Below are positions 41,801-50,248 of a DNA stretch of 64,000 nt, piece after piece. Source of the DNA: Paenibacillus qinlingensis. Lineage in GTDB: Bacteria > Bacillota > Bacilli > Paenibacillales > NBRC-103111. Below the pieces are notes generated by a model, which was given only the letters and a program-made list of their open reading frames with translations, had not been told where the DNA came from and made no database searches. Made by a program: the position numbers and the translations under genes. Each line of letters opens with the position of its first letter. The stretch's first letter is position 1. The stretch is taken from contig NZ_JABMKY010000018.1 in NCBI RefSeq assembly GCF_013204845.1, positions 1 to 64,000 of the forward strand, written 5' to 3'.

Positions 41801-43311
41801 AGACGCGCGGCTGGTTCGCAGCTGTCTTCGAGACGAGATCTTTGAAGTTTCAAATTTTATCTCGCACGCTGCTAGTCATGTCTGCACTCTTGCTGTTGAT
41901 CGGCGTGTTTCAATATGTATTCATGCAGCAGTTTATGTTTCAAAATAAAGCAGAGACGATCCGCAACCAGCTTGCAGCGCTGCCACCTAACGTGTGGCTT
42001 CGGGCTGAGCTAGGGGGAGATAAGAATACGAGCCCTTTCCTGCCAAGACAGGATTTCATGCGCAACAATCGGCAGGATAATTTCGGTGAAGGTCCGCGGA
42101 TTTTCGTACCGGATTTAACGATTGCACTAATTGATGACAAAGGGACCTATAAACTCGTTTCCTCCCAAGATGAACAGTCGACGTTGGAGTTGGACAAAGA
42201 AGAATATGTGAGAATCCTGCAAAAGCGTACAAAGAAACAAGATCACCTGATCATGAAAGACAGCAAAGGGAACGAGCAATTAATTGTGTTTCATCAAATC
42301 GGGGGAGGAGAACCGGAACGTCCACGCGGCTATCAGGGGCTTATTCAAGCAAGCACAAGCACAGCGCCAATAAAGGATGTCCTTTTGAGGCAGCTGCTCA
42401 CGTTCCTATTTCTATCGATGCTGGCGATGGTTATTGGACTGCTAGGATTCCTGCCTGTGCTGCGCCGGACGCTTGTGCCATTATCTAATTTGGTGGACAC
42501 GGTGAAAAGTATTGATTCGGGTAATTTAAATGAACGATTCCCTGACCATCAAGGGCAGGCGGAGATGGATCGCTTAGCGACGTCCTTCAATAGCATGCTA
42601 GAGCGGTTGGAATTTTCATTTGAGGCGGAAAAAGAAGCGAAGGAGCAGATGCGGCGTTTTGCTGCGGATGCCTCGCATGAGCTTCGCACACCGCTGACCT
42701 CCATCCATGGCTTCTTGGAGGTACTGCTGCGCGGGGCGTATCAACAACCCGAACCGCTGTTGAAAGCTTTGAAAAGCATGCATGGTGAATCCGTCCGCAT
42801 TAATAAATTAGTTGAGGACCTGCTGTTGTTGGCGCGGTTGGATCGAACGCCGTCTTTCCATAAGACGGAGGTGGACATGGACGATGTGCTTCATGAAATG
42901 GAGCATCAGCTGCGTCTGCTTGCAGGCGAGAGAGAGGTCACTTTCCTCTTGGAACCAGAGTCGCAGTGTCAATGCGATCCGGATAAAATCAAGCAGGTCA
43001 TCCTTAACCTGTTCCACAACGCGGTTCAGCATACGCATCCCGAGACAGGTGAGGTAAAGGTCTCACTAACGAAAACGGACGCAGGTGTTGAGATCGCTGT
43101 ACGCGATAATGGTCCAGGAATTGCGCCTGAGCATATCGCGCATCTGTTTGATCGGTTTTACCGCATCGACTCCTCGCGGGCAAGACGCAGCGGCGGAGCG
43201 GGCTTAGGCCTTTCGATTACGCGCTCCATCGTGGAGCTGCATGGCGGATCCATCCATGTGGAGAGCACCGTCGGTGAGGGAAGCGCGTTTATCGTACGGT
43301 TGCCGCGATAG
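41797..43311 (+). CDS. Sensor histidine kinase of the 11-bp-repeat regulon
   Basis: A 504-aa kinase: TM1 about 20-45, an extracytoplasmic domain of about 150 residues (50-200) with polar FVPDLTIALIDDKGTYKLVS, TM2 about 206-228, HAMP (about 230-283), HisKA with H294 in ASHELRTPLT, and HATPase motifs LFHNAVQHTHP, DNGPGIAPEHIAHLFDRFYR, GAGLGLSIT. The ATG overlaps the regulator stop (ATGA). The ligand is unknown; the regulon suggests an envelope signal. Confidence 0.93.
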   Translation: MKTRGWFAAVFETRSLKFQILSRTLLVMSALLLLIGVFQYVFMQQFMFQNKAETIRNQLAALPPNVWLRAELGGDKNTSPFLPRQDFMRNNRQDNFGEGPRIFVPDLTIALIDDKGTYKLVSSQDEQSTLELDKEEYVRILQKRTKKQDHLIMKDSKGNEQLIVFHQIGGGEPERPRGYQGLIQASTSTAPIKDVLLRQLLTFLFLSMLAMVIGLLGFLPVLRRTLVPLSNLVDTVKSIDSGNLNERFPDHQGQAEMDRLATSFNSMLERLEFSFEAEKEAKEQMRRFAADASHELRTPLTSIHGFLEVLLRGAYQQPEPLLKALKSMHGESVRINKLVEDLLLLARLDRTPSFHKTEVDMDDVLHEMEHQLRLLAGEREVTFLLEPESQCQCDPDKIKQVILNLFHNAVQHTHPETGEVKVSLTKTDAGVEIAVRDNGPGIAPEHIAHLFDRFYRIDSSRARRSGGAGLGLSITRSIVELHGGSIHVESTVGEGSAFIVRLPR

Positions 43312-43453
43312 GTAAGAGAAGAAGAGGTTGGCGCTGAGGCGTTGGCCTCTTTGGTTTGTTTGGCGCGGTGAGTGGGGAGATTGGGTGGCTAAAGAAGCCC
43401 AGAGTTGGGGGCGTAGCAGGTTCATGCCCGGTATGCAGCCTCGGCGGGGGCAA

Positions 43454-43638
43454 TAGATGGATTTCATACAGTTAATTTGGATGAAAATCCTGTTTAGGAG
43501 CAAATAGATGGATTTCATGTAGCTAAATTCAGCCGAAATGGCTGATTTTACTGAAATCGTCAGAAATAGATGGAGGAAATCCAGTTAAACGTTGATATCT
43601 GGGGATTGTTCAGGAATTAACTGTATTTTTTACAGTTA
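43454..43638. repeat. Four-box dispersed element, copy D (complete)
   Basis: Boxes start at 43454, 43505, 43567 and 43618 (51-62-51). The last box TAACTGTA-N5-TACAGTTA is a perfect palindrome; the first two share TAGATGGA-N5. Located in the 572-bp convergent gap after the kinase gene. Confidence 0.87.
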
Positions 43639-43710
43639 GTGGTCGTGGAGGAGGGGGAATGGGAAGTGGAAGGAGTTTAGGATAGTAGTGAAGTGAAGTA
43701 TTCGGACGCA

Positions 43711-43830
43711 CAGTTATCGCCGCCCTACAAACTAGCTACTCTAACCCCGCGGACCCACCAACCGAGCATCCTAACGCAGACAGTTATTCCCTTCCACCTA
43801 CAAACTAGCTAATTTAACTTATCCACCCAC
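43711..43830. repeat. Imperfect direct repeat of about 70 bp, pyrimidine-rich
   Basis: CAGTTAT occurs at 43711 and 43781, and CTACAAACTAGCT at 43725 and 43798, marking two diverged copies. The region is C-rich and non-coding, similar in character to 19735-19940. Confidence 0.5.
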
Positions 43831-43842
43831 CAGCACAACACC

Positions 43843-43873
43843 AAAAGGCCAACCGTCGAACGGTTGGCCTTTG
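43843..43873 (-). terminator. Rho-independent terminator of the DoxX-like gene
   Basis: AAAGGCCAACCGT pairs with ACGGTTGGCCTTT around a 3-nt loop; Ts follow on the minus strand. Confidence 0.85.
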
Positions 43874-43883
43874 ACATCAACAA

Positions 43884-44270
43884 CTAAGAGATGAGCTTGC
43901 GGCTGCGCGGACGAAGTGCCCATGAGGCCATGACTAGCGCTAGAAACACAAGCGGTTGGGCAGCGAGAGCTAGGCCGTCGCCATTCAGAATATGCGAAGC
44001 AGCAGCTCCCGTGAGCTCGAAGAAAAAGCCAGCATATGCCCATTCTTTTAGTCGCGGAAAACGTGGGATCAGGATTGCGATGACGGCCATCAGTTTCCAG
44101 AAGCCCAGGATGGTTAAGATATACTCGGGATATCCGAGCCCGGTCAACGTCGTGATTTGCTGCTCACCATGGGTAATGAAGAAAAATCCGCCGATGACGA
44201 AACTTGCAGGTCCTAAGATGGTAGTTACCCAGTAAGCGATTAGCTTATTGCGCTCTTTACGGTAAGACAT
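43884..44270 (-). CDS. DoxX-like membrane protein
   Basis: A 128-aa protein with four TM helices: YWVTTILGPASFVIGGFFFI, YILTILGFWKLMAVIAILIP, WAYAGFFFELTGAAASHIL and PLVFLALVMASWALRP. This is the DoxX-like (DUF4345-type) layout. GGGGGAT is upstream of ATG 44270. Function unknown; it lies between two regulon members but on the opposite strand, and no 11-bp repeats precede it. Confidence 0.8.
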   Translation of the reverse strand: MSYRKERNKLIAYWVTTILGPASFVIGGFFFITHGEQQITTLTGLGYPEYILTILGFWKLMAVIAILIPRFPRLKEWAYAGFFFELTGAAASHILNGDGLALAAQPLVFLALVMASWALRPRSRKLIS

Positions 44271-44388
44271 TAGACAGTATCCCCCTATCTATTTCGAAAT
44301 TTGTGCTTATTTCATCCTTATTCTACCATGTAATAGACCAAAAGCGAACACCAGTACGCTAAAATGTATTATAATATTTTCCATGCCA

Positions 44389-44466
44389 TTTTCAGCCAAT
44401 TCTCAGATAGCTCTCAACCAACCTTCAGTTTACGCTCAGATGGGTTTCAGGTAAGGGGTCTATACT
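44389..44466 (+). promoter_or_regulatory. Promoter of the DUF2680-like gene with six 11-bp direct repeats
   Basis: TTTCAG, TCTCAG, TCTCAA, CTTCAG, GCTCAG and TTTCAG with their C at 44393, 44404, 44415, 44426, 44437 and 44448: six copies at exactly 11 bp. The -10 TATACT (44461-44466) begins 10 bases after the last repeat; the array covers the -35 zone, as for PhoB-type activation. Confidence 0.82.
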
Positions 44467-44517
44467 TGGTTTTGTAAGGGAAACACACACAAATTCAAAG
44501 ATGAGGTGGAATACATT

Positions 44518-45669
44518 ATGAAAAAAATCAGCAAAAAAATTCTCGCAGGTTCACTAGTAGCATCTTTTGTCATCGGAGTTGGCTTAGTAGGAGCCCTACA
44601 TAATGAAGCGTTCGCAGATACAGTAGTAGGCAATTCCACAAGCACAGCGGCACCAAAAGCAGGACAGGGCGGCAAAGGCTTTAATGATAGAGGTCGTGGT
44701 CAAATGGGAGATCGCGGTGGCTTCCGTGGCGGCAACGTGATCAAAGAAACAGCAACGATTCTAGGCGTTGAAGAAAGTGTTGTGCAGGAAGCACTTAAAG
44801 CAGACAAAACTTTAGCAGCTTTGGCCGTTGAAAAAGGACTAACGAAGGAAGATTACTTGTCCAAGCTAGTTGCAGCTGAGACAGCTACGATTACAGCTGA
44901 AGTCACAGCTGGGAAGCTGACACAAGAGAAGGCAGACGAGATTATTAAAGGTCTTAGCGACCAGTTAACAAAGCAAATTGATAACACAGGCTTTAAAGGT
45001 GGTTTTCCAGGCGGCGGTAAAGGAGCAGGACAAATGGGAGATCGCGGTGGTTTCCGTGGCGGCAACGTGATCAAAGAAACAGCAACCATTTTAGGCGTTG
45101 AAGAAAGCGTTGTACAGGAAGCGCTGAAGGCTGATAAAACATTAGCAGCTTTTGCCCTTGAAAAAGGACTAACGAAGGAAGACTACTTATCCAAGCTTGT
45201 TGCAGCTGAGACAGCTACGATTACAGCTGAAGTAACCGCTGGCAAGCTGACACAAGAGAAGGCAGACGAGATTATTAAAGGTATTAGCGACCAGTTAACG
45301 AAGCAAATTGATAACACAGGCTTCAAAGGCGGGTTTCCAGGCGGCGGTAAAGGGGGCCCAGGAGGTCCTGGCGGATTTGGCCCAGGGCACTTCGGCAATC
45401 CGGAGGTCATCACGACAATTCTAGGGCTTACCCAAGATGAGTTGAGAACAGAGTTAGAATCGGGCAAATCCCTTGTGGATATCGCAACAGCGAAAGGGAT
45501 TAGCGAAGATGATTTGATCAGCAAAATTAAAGACGGCATGACAGATTCGATCAAGAAGGCTGTAGAGGAAAAAGGTACGGCTCACCAGCGTCCTGAAGGC
45601 GGTCAAGGTCGTCCGGATCGCAACACTTCCAAGCAATCAGCAACACCAGCCCCGACAGCTGCCAACTAA
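44518..45669 (+). CDS. Secreted Gly-rich protein with duplicated DUF2680-like helical domains
   Basis: A 383-aa exported protein: signal peptide (about 1-33, ending EAFA), Gly/Arg-rich GGKGFNDRGRGQMGDRGGFR, then two nearly identical helical domains (about 75-158 and 185-268; VIKETATILGVEESVVQEAL ... KLTQEKADEIIKGLSDQLTK) separated by GGFPGGGKG linkers, and a third diverged domain (VITTILGLTQDELRTELESG, about 297-358). These resemble DUF2680/YckD-type domains. ATG 44518 is chosen, with GAGGTGG upstream; GTG 44506 lies inside that site. Probably a cell-envelope protein; function unknown. Confidence 0.8.
   Translation: MKKISKKILAGSLVASFVIGVGLVGALHNEAFADTVVGNSTSTAAPKAGQGGKGFNDRGRGQMGDRGGFRGGNVIKETATILGVEESVVQEALKADKTLAALAVEKGLTKEDYLSKLVAAETATITAEVTAGKLTQEKADEIIKGLSDQLTKQIDNTGFKGGFPGGGKGAGQMGDRGGFRGGNVIKETATILGVEESVVQEALKADKTLAAFALEKGLTKEDYLSKLVAAETATITAEVTAGKLTQEKADEIIKGISDQLTKQIDNTGFKGGFPGGGKGGPGGPGGFGPGHFGNPEVITTILGLTQDELRTELESGKSLVDIATAKGISEDDLISKIKDGMTDSIKKAVEEKGTAHQRPEGGQGRPDRNTSKQSATPAPTAAN
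44701..45348 (+). repeat. Recent in-frame tandem duplication, 330 bp x 2
   Basis: 44701-45030 and 45031-45348 are nearly identical, differing at scattered, mostly synonymous positions. The unit is 110 codons and covers one DUF2680-like domain plus its Gly-rich linker. Confidence 0.9.
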
Positions 45670-45682
45670 GGGGATGTCATAG

Positions 45683-45711
45683 GAAGCTGCTCACTTTGTG
45701 AGCGGCTTTTT
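45683..45711 (+). terminator. Rho-independent terminator of the DUF2680-like gene
   Basis: GAAGC-GCTCAC pairs with GTGAGC-GCTTTTT around a short loop. Confidence 0.85.
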
Positions 45712-45784
45712 GTGCTTGTGCTTGAGGTGGAAGGTTAGATGCAATTTTGCTAGATAGGGAGCTGTTAAAGTAGCTAAGTCATAA

Positions 45785-45968
45785 CAACTGGAAAACATAC
45801 AGTTAATTTCGCATGAATTCCCGTTTTCATTCTACTAACTGTAAAAAGTACAGCTAATTTAGAGCTATTAGGCTAAGTAGGCTAGAAAGTGAAGAAATAG
45901 ATGTATATTTTCCATCTAATCTCTGAATTTGTTGAAAAAAAGAAAATTAGATGGAGTTTTTCCAGTTA
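45785..45968. repeat. Four-box dispersed element, copy E (complete)
   Basis: Boxes start at 45785, 45836, 45898 and 45948 (51-62-50): CAACTGGA-N5-TACAGTTA, TAACTGTA-N5-TACAGCTA, TAGATGTA-N5-TCCATCTA, TAGATGGA-N5-TCCAGTTA. It directly abuts the 39-bp tandem array. Confidence 0.85.
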
Positions 45969-45971
45969 GTT

Positions 45972-46322
45972 GGGTGGCAGGGCGGACGAGTGGCAGTCTT
46001 GGTGTTAGTTGAGCGGCAAGGCGGACGAGTGGCAGTCTTGGTGTTAGTTGAGCGGCAAGGCGGACGAGTGGCAGTCTTGGTGTTAGTTGAGCGGCAGGGC
46101 GGATGAGTGGCAGTCTTGGTGTTAGTTGTGCGGAGGTGCGGACGAGTGGCAGTCTTGGTGTTAGTTGAGCGGCAAGGCGGACGAGTGGCAGTCTTGGTGT
46201 TAGTTGAGCGGCAGGGCGGACGAGTGGCAGTCTTGGTGTTAGTTGAGCGGCAGGGCGGATGAGTGGCAGTCTTGGTGTTAGTTGTGCGGTGGTGCGGACG
46301 GAGGGCAGTGTTGATGTCAGTT
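45972..46322. repeat. Minisatellite: nine tandem 39-bp units
   Basis: Units start every 39 bp from 45972. The core GTGGCAGTCTTGGTGTTAGT is nearly invariant, while the first half varies (GAGCGGCAAGGCGGACGA, GAGCGGCAGGGCGGATGA, GTGCGGAGGTGCGGACGA). Variants occur in the same order twice, so the array grew by a four-unit block duplication. One frame is open for about 50 codons but hits TGA in the fourth unit, so it is not a protein repeat. Confidence 0.9.
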
Positions 46323-46455
46323 AGGCGGTGGCAATAGCAGCAGCATTTGTACTCGCAGCACTAGCGGTAGCAACAACAGCAGCCTTGACCTTTGTCTCAG
46401 TACTCGCCTCACCCTCAGTCTCAGCAGCTAAGGCGGCAAGTAACCCCTCCCCATT

Positions 46456-46531
46456 TTCAGCAAACACTCAGCTTTCGTTCAACCTACTTTCAGCTTACAC
46501 TCAGACAGGTTTCAGTCGCCCCTAGTAGACT
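46456..46531 (+). promoter_or_regulatory. Promoter of the MacA operon with six 11-bp direct repeats
   Basis: CAG/CAA trinucleotides with C at 46458, 46469, 46480, 46491, 46502 and 46513, all preceded by T and exactly 11 bp apart. The -10 TAGACT (46526-46531) starts 10 bases after the last. Same number, order (CAA as third) and spacing as at 44389. Confidence 0.82.
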
Positions 46532-46599
46532 ACATCTTGTGAAGATTGTACGACCTAGGCAACGAGTGTTTAGGTAAACCGTGAGAGGGGTTATGACGG

Positions 46600-48297
46600 A
46601 TGAAAGTAGGCAGTAAAAAAAGGTGGCTCATTGTAGCCCTGGCGGCCATCCTGTGTGGGGCAGGTACATACTACTATGTACATAATAATACGAAGCCAGC
46701 TGCAACGGCAGCACAACAAACGACAATGAAAGTGACCAAGGGTGCCATTTCGATGGCTGTATCGGGTACCTCTCAATTGGACGCTAAGGATAAGCAAAAC
46801 ATCGTGATTCCGATCGAAGGGATCATCAAAACGATGAATCTAACCCAGAATCAAGCCGTCAAAAAAGGTGATGTGCTCGTCGAACTTTCTGTCCCGTCAA
46901 CGGAAACGAATCTCAAGGAAGCGCAAGTGACTTTGGGGCAGCTGGAGAGTGATCTAGTTGAGCTAAAGTCTGAACAAGGAAATATGAGCGTATCCTCTCC
47001 GATGTCGGGCAAGATTACCTTGAATGCTAATTTTGATGTCGGCAGCCAAGTAAATAAAACGACGAAGATCGGTACGATTTCAGATACAACGCAGTTTAAG
47101 GTGAAACTGCCATTTTCACTGCAAGAAGCGGTGCAATTGAAAAAAGGTGACCCCGTGGAGTTGAGCGTGGATGGCTACTTGTTATCGAAGGTTGGTGCTG
47201 TCGATACCATTGGTCACGAGATTAGCGCTGACGCGAATGGGAATAAAGTGGTACTGGTCGATGTACTCGTCGATAACGACGGTACCCTTTCGGCAGGCTT
47301 GAAGGTCAAAGGCAGCATCGGCAGCGGCGCTACTAAGGTAGCTTCGTCAGATCAGGCTGCACTTGCCTATGTGCGCACGGCGTCCATTTTCTCCGAAGCC
47401 AGCGGAACGGTGAAAACGCTGAAATTCAAAGATGGGGATACGATTAAACAAGGCGATCTCATTGTGACCCTTTTTAACGACGACCTCCAAAAGAATATCG
47501 TCGCCAAACAATCTGCGATTGAAAGCCAGAAAATCCGTGTCAGCGATGCCCAACAAAAAGTCGATCAATTGACGATCAAGGCACCGTTTGATGGCGTGTT
47601 CTCAGCGGATTTTGCCAATAGTAAAAATAACGTCCTTCGGAATTACCCGGTTGGCGCGCAAATTAATGCGAACACAACGCTCGGTGCAGTGGCAAGCCTA
47701 AGCACGATGCAACTCGCAATTGCTGTGGATGAGCTTGATCTGACGAGTGTGAAAGTCGGACAAAAAGTTAACGTAAAAGTCGATGCGATTGCAGGGAAAA
47801 CTTTTACAGGTGAAGTGACTTCTGTTTCCAATGTGGGGACAACGACGAATGGCGTGACCACCTATGATGCGGTTGTGGCGATTCCGAATACAGCACAGAA
47901 CGATTTGAAATATGCGATGACGGCGACGGCCGAAATCCTCATCCAAGATAAGAAGGATATCCTCGTTCTACCGATCCAAGTGGTGACAACAACAAGAGGC
48001 AAGTCGACGGTTACGGTGAAGAAGGCCGATGGTACAACGGAAGAGCGGGAGTTAAAAGTAGGTATTCGAAGCAAAACGCAAGTTGAAGTGCTTGATGGGG
48101 TAAAAGAGGGCGAAGAGGTAGTCACGCCGGTTCGCAGAGCGACAACGACGACAAACCAGCAAGGGCAAGGCTTCCCAGGCGGAGGTGCCTTCCCAGGTGG
48201 TGCAGGTGGATTCCAAGGCGGTGCAGGTGGAGCTGGCGGCGGTGGATTCCAGGGTGGCGGTAATGCTGGCGGTGGCGGCGGCGGAGCGCGTCAGTAA
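46600..48297 (+). CDS. MacA/YknX-type membrane fusion protein with Gly-rich tail
   Basis: A 565-aa membrane-anchored adaptor: TM about 8-27, then barrel-sandwich and lipoyl-type halves (IVIPIEGIIKTMNLTQNQAV; ASGTVKTLKFKDGDTIKQGD), a hairpin (KQSAIESQKIRVSDAQQKVD), beta-barrel (IAVDELDLTSVKVGQKVNVK) and a membrane-proximal domain (VLPIQVVTTTRGKSTVTVKK). The last 45 residues are Gly-rich (QGFPGGGAFPGGAGGFQGGA...), echoing the FPGGG linkers of the DUF2680-like protein. It would link the ABC exporter to the wall side. First gene of the operon to 52513. Confidence 0.92.
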   Translation: MKVGSKKRWLIVALAAILCGAGTYYYVHNNTKPAATAAQQTTMKVTKGAISMAVSGTSQLDAKDKQNIVIPIEGIIKTMNLTQNQAVKKGDVLVELSVPSTETNLKEAQVTLGQLESDLVELKSEQGNMSVSSPMSGKITLNANFDVGSQVNKTTKIGTISDTTQFKVKLPFSLQEAVQLKKGDPVELSVDGYLLSKVGAVDTIGHEISADANGNKVVLVDVLVDNDGTLSAGLKVKGSIGSGATKVASSDQAALAYVRTASIFSEASGTVKTLKFKDGDTIKQGDLIVTLFNDDLQKNIVAKQSAIESQKIRVSDAQQKVDQLTIKAPFDGVFSADFANSKNNVLRNYPVGAQINANTTLGAVASLSTMQLAIAVDELDLTSVKVGQKVNVKVDAIAGKTFTGEVTSVSNVGTTTNGVTTYDAVVAIPNTAQNDLKYAMTATAEILIQDKKDILVLPIQVVTTTRGKSTVTVKKADGTTEERELKVGIRSKTQVEVLDGVKEGEEVVTPVRRATTTTNQQGQGFPGGGAFPGGAGGFQGGAGGAGGGGFQGGGNAGGGGGGARQ

Positions 48298-48331
48298 GGA
48301 GCTAACCGTGCCCCTGAAAGGAGCGAATGGG

Positions 48332-49057
48332 ATGAATATCATTGAGCTAAATGAGATCACGAAGAGTTATACCCGTGGTGCTGAGGAATTGCAGATTTTG
48401 CGCGGCATTACCTTGCATATTGCAGAAGGCGATTTTGTCGCCATTATCGGTCCCAGTGGATCGGGGAAATCGACGTTGATGAATACAATTGGGCTGCTGG
48501 ACAGCCCGACGTCAGGTTCATACACATTGGATGGCGTAGCTACGGAGAAAATGTCAGACAACGGACTTGCTCAGCTGCGCAACCGGAAGATCGGTTTTAT
48601 TTTTCAACAGTTTAACCTGTTGCCCAGGCTGACAGCGACGGAGAACGTCGAGCTCCCCATGATTTATGCAGGTATACCTGCGAAACAGCGGAGAGAACAA
48701 GCCAAACGCATGCTGGAGAAGCTAGGTATGGGTGAGCGTGGACATCACAAGCCAAGTGAGCTTTCAGGTGGACAGCAGCAGCGGGTAGCGATTGCGAGAG
48801 CGTTGGCCATTTCACCGTCGCTCATTCTGGCGGATGAACCGACAGGTGCCCTAGACTCGAGGACGGGCATTGAGGTACTCGCGTTGATCAAAGAGTTAAA
48901 TCAGCAGGGCAATACGATTGTGTTGATCACCCATGATCATCACATTGCAGATAATGCGAAGCGCGTGGTGGCGCTGCGAGATGGCGAAATTGTCAGTGAT
49001 ACGCGCAATGATGCGTGGTCGGTTGAAGTGCCTAAGTTAGAGGAGGCGCATTCATGA
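48332..49057 (+). CDS. ABC transporter ATPase, MacB/LolD/YknY type
   Basis: A 241-aa ATPase: Walker A GPSGSGKSTLMN (near residue 41), Q-loop FQQFNLLPRL, signature LSGGQQQRVAIARAL, Walker B LILADEPTGALD, H-loop THDHH. ATG 48332 has AAAGGAG about ten bases upstream. An open frame extends upstream over the end of the adaptor gene but is an overlap artefact. Confidence 0.93.
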   Translation: MNIIELNEITKSYTRGAEELQILRGITLHIAEGDFVAIIGPSGSGKSTLMNTIGLLDSPTSGSYTLDGVATEKMSDNGLAQLRNRKIGFIFQQFNLLPRLTATENVELPMIYAGIPAKQRREQAKRMLEKLGMGERGHHKPSELSGGQQQRVAIARALAISPSLILADEPTGALDSRTGIEVLALIKELNQQGNTIVLITHDHHIADNAKRVVALRDGEIVSDTRNDAWSVEVPKLEEAHS

Positions 49058-50229
49058 GAATTTGGGAGCTTTTCCAAATGGCGATGAGCACGATTCGCTC
49101 GAATCCGTTACGAACGATTTTGACGATGCTAGGCGTTATTATCGGGGTTGCTTCGGTCATCACGCTCGTATCGATCGGTCAAGGAACATCCAAAGCCATC
49201 GAAAAGCAATATGAAGGACTGGGAACGAATCTCCTGACGGTCAATTTGATGGGGAACGGACGCGCCACACAGTTGAATTACGATGAATTCATGACTCTTG
49301 AGGGTACAGCAGGCATTTCGTCCATTGCACCCACAATGACACAGAATAGCTCCATTAAATTCGACCGCACAACGGAGAGCTACAATGTGATCGGAACGAA
49401 TGACCGTTATTTGGAGCTGCAAAAGGGGAAGATGGCCAGCGGGCGTTTCCTCGCTCAGGCAGATTTGGATTTCCGTAATCACGTTGCGGTTATTGGGAGT
49501 GAAGTGGCTGCGAAGTTTTTTGGCAAGGAAGATCCGATCGACGAAGAAATTAATGTGAAAGGCTACATGTACACGATTATCGGTGTTCTTCAAACGAAGG
49601 GCTCCAATACGAGCGGAACCTCTTTGGATAGCTCTGTGTTGGTGCCGCTGCCGACGATGAGCCGGGATTTTAAGCTAGGAAACATCCGAACCGCCTATGT
49701 GGAAGCATCCTCTGGTGATCTCGTTAGCCGTGCACAATTAGCCGTAGAAGCTTACTTATATCAGAAGTTTAAAAGTACAACTGGATACAATATTTTGAAC
49801 TCATCTGAGCTCATTAGCGCAAGACAAACGGCGTCTAGTACGCTGACCAACCAATTGGTTGCTGTTGCTGCGATTTCCCTGCTTGTAGGCGGGATCGGGA
49901 TTATGAATATTATGCTCGTTACCGTGAGTGAGCGAACCAGGGAGATCGGGATTCGGAAGTCAATTGGGGCGAAGCGGAGAAATATTTTGCTGCAATTCCT
50001 AGTCGAAGCTACCTTGATTAGCGGGATGGGCGGTTTGATCGGTCTAGTGGTTGGAATCGCGTTATCATTGGCCTGGCCGTATATCAATCCAAGTCAAGAG
50101 ACGAGTCTTTCCATCAACGTTGGGCTTTACGCATTCTTATTCTCAGCACTTGTTGGTGTCATTTTTGGTTTATATCCAGCGAATAAAGCATCGAAACTAA
50201 AACCTATCGACGCGCTGCGTTACGATTAG
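49054..50229 (+). CDS. MacB-like ABC permease (FtsX family, YknZ type)
   Basis: A 391-aa permease: TM1 near 20-42 (LRTILTMLGVIIGVASVITL), a large extracytoplasmic MacB_PCD domain (45-270), and three C-terminal TM helices starting ISLLVGGIGIMNIMLVTVSE with the conserved RTREIGIRKSIGAKRRNILL coupling segment. ATG overlaps the ATPase stop (ATGA). Such tripartite systems export peptides, toxins or lipids rather than importing nutrients. Confidence 0.93.
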   Translation: MRIWELFQMAMSTIRSNPLRTILTMLGVIIGVASVITLVSIGQGTSKAIEKQYEGLGTNLLTVNLMGNGRATQLNYDEFMTLEGTAGISSIAPTMTQNSSIKFDRTTESYNVIGTNDRYLELQKGKMASGRFLAQADLDFRNHVAVIGSEVAAKFFGKEDPIDEEINVKGYMYTIIGVLQTKGSNTSGTSLDSSVLVPLPTMSRDFKLGNIRTAYVEASSGDLVSRAQLAVEAYLYQKFKSTTGYNILNSSELISARQTASSTLTNQLVAVAAISLLVGGIGIMNIMLVTVSERTREIGIRKSIGAKRRNILLQFLVEATLISGMGGLIGLVVGIALSLAWPYINPSQETSLSINVGLYAFLFSALVGVIFGLYPANKASKLKPIDALRYD

Positions 50230-50248
50230 GCAACAGGAGGTTTATACC

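Noticed and set aside
44271..44388. 11-bp repeats for the DoxX-like gene
   Set aside because: No CAG/CTG periodicity on the minus strand upstream of its start.
45951..46105. Reading frame through the 39-bp repeats (13 residues per unit)
   Set aside because: The frame is broken by TGA in the fourth unit and has no ribosome site; a repeat protein is not supported.
45972..46322. Possible CRISPR array (regular repeats)
   Set aside because: Units are directly abutting 39-bp copies without unique spacers, and no cas genes are nearby.
46328..46525. Ala/Ser-rich 65-aa reading frame
   Set aside because: It lies over the minisatellite tail and the six 11-bp promoter repeats, with no ribosome site.
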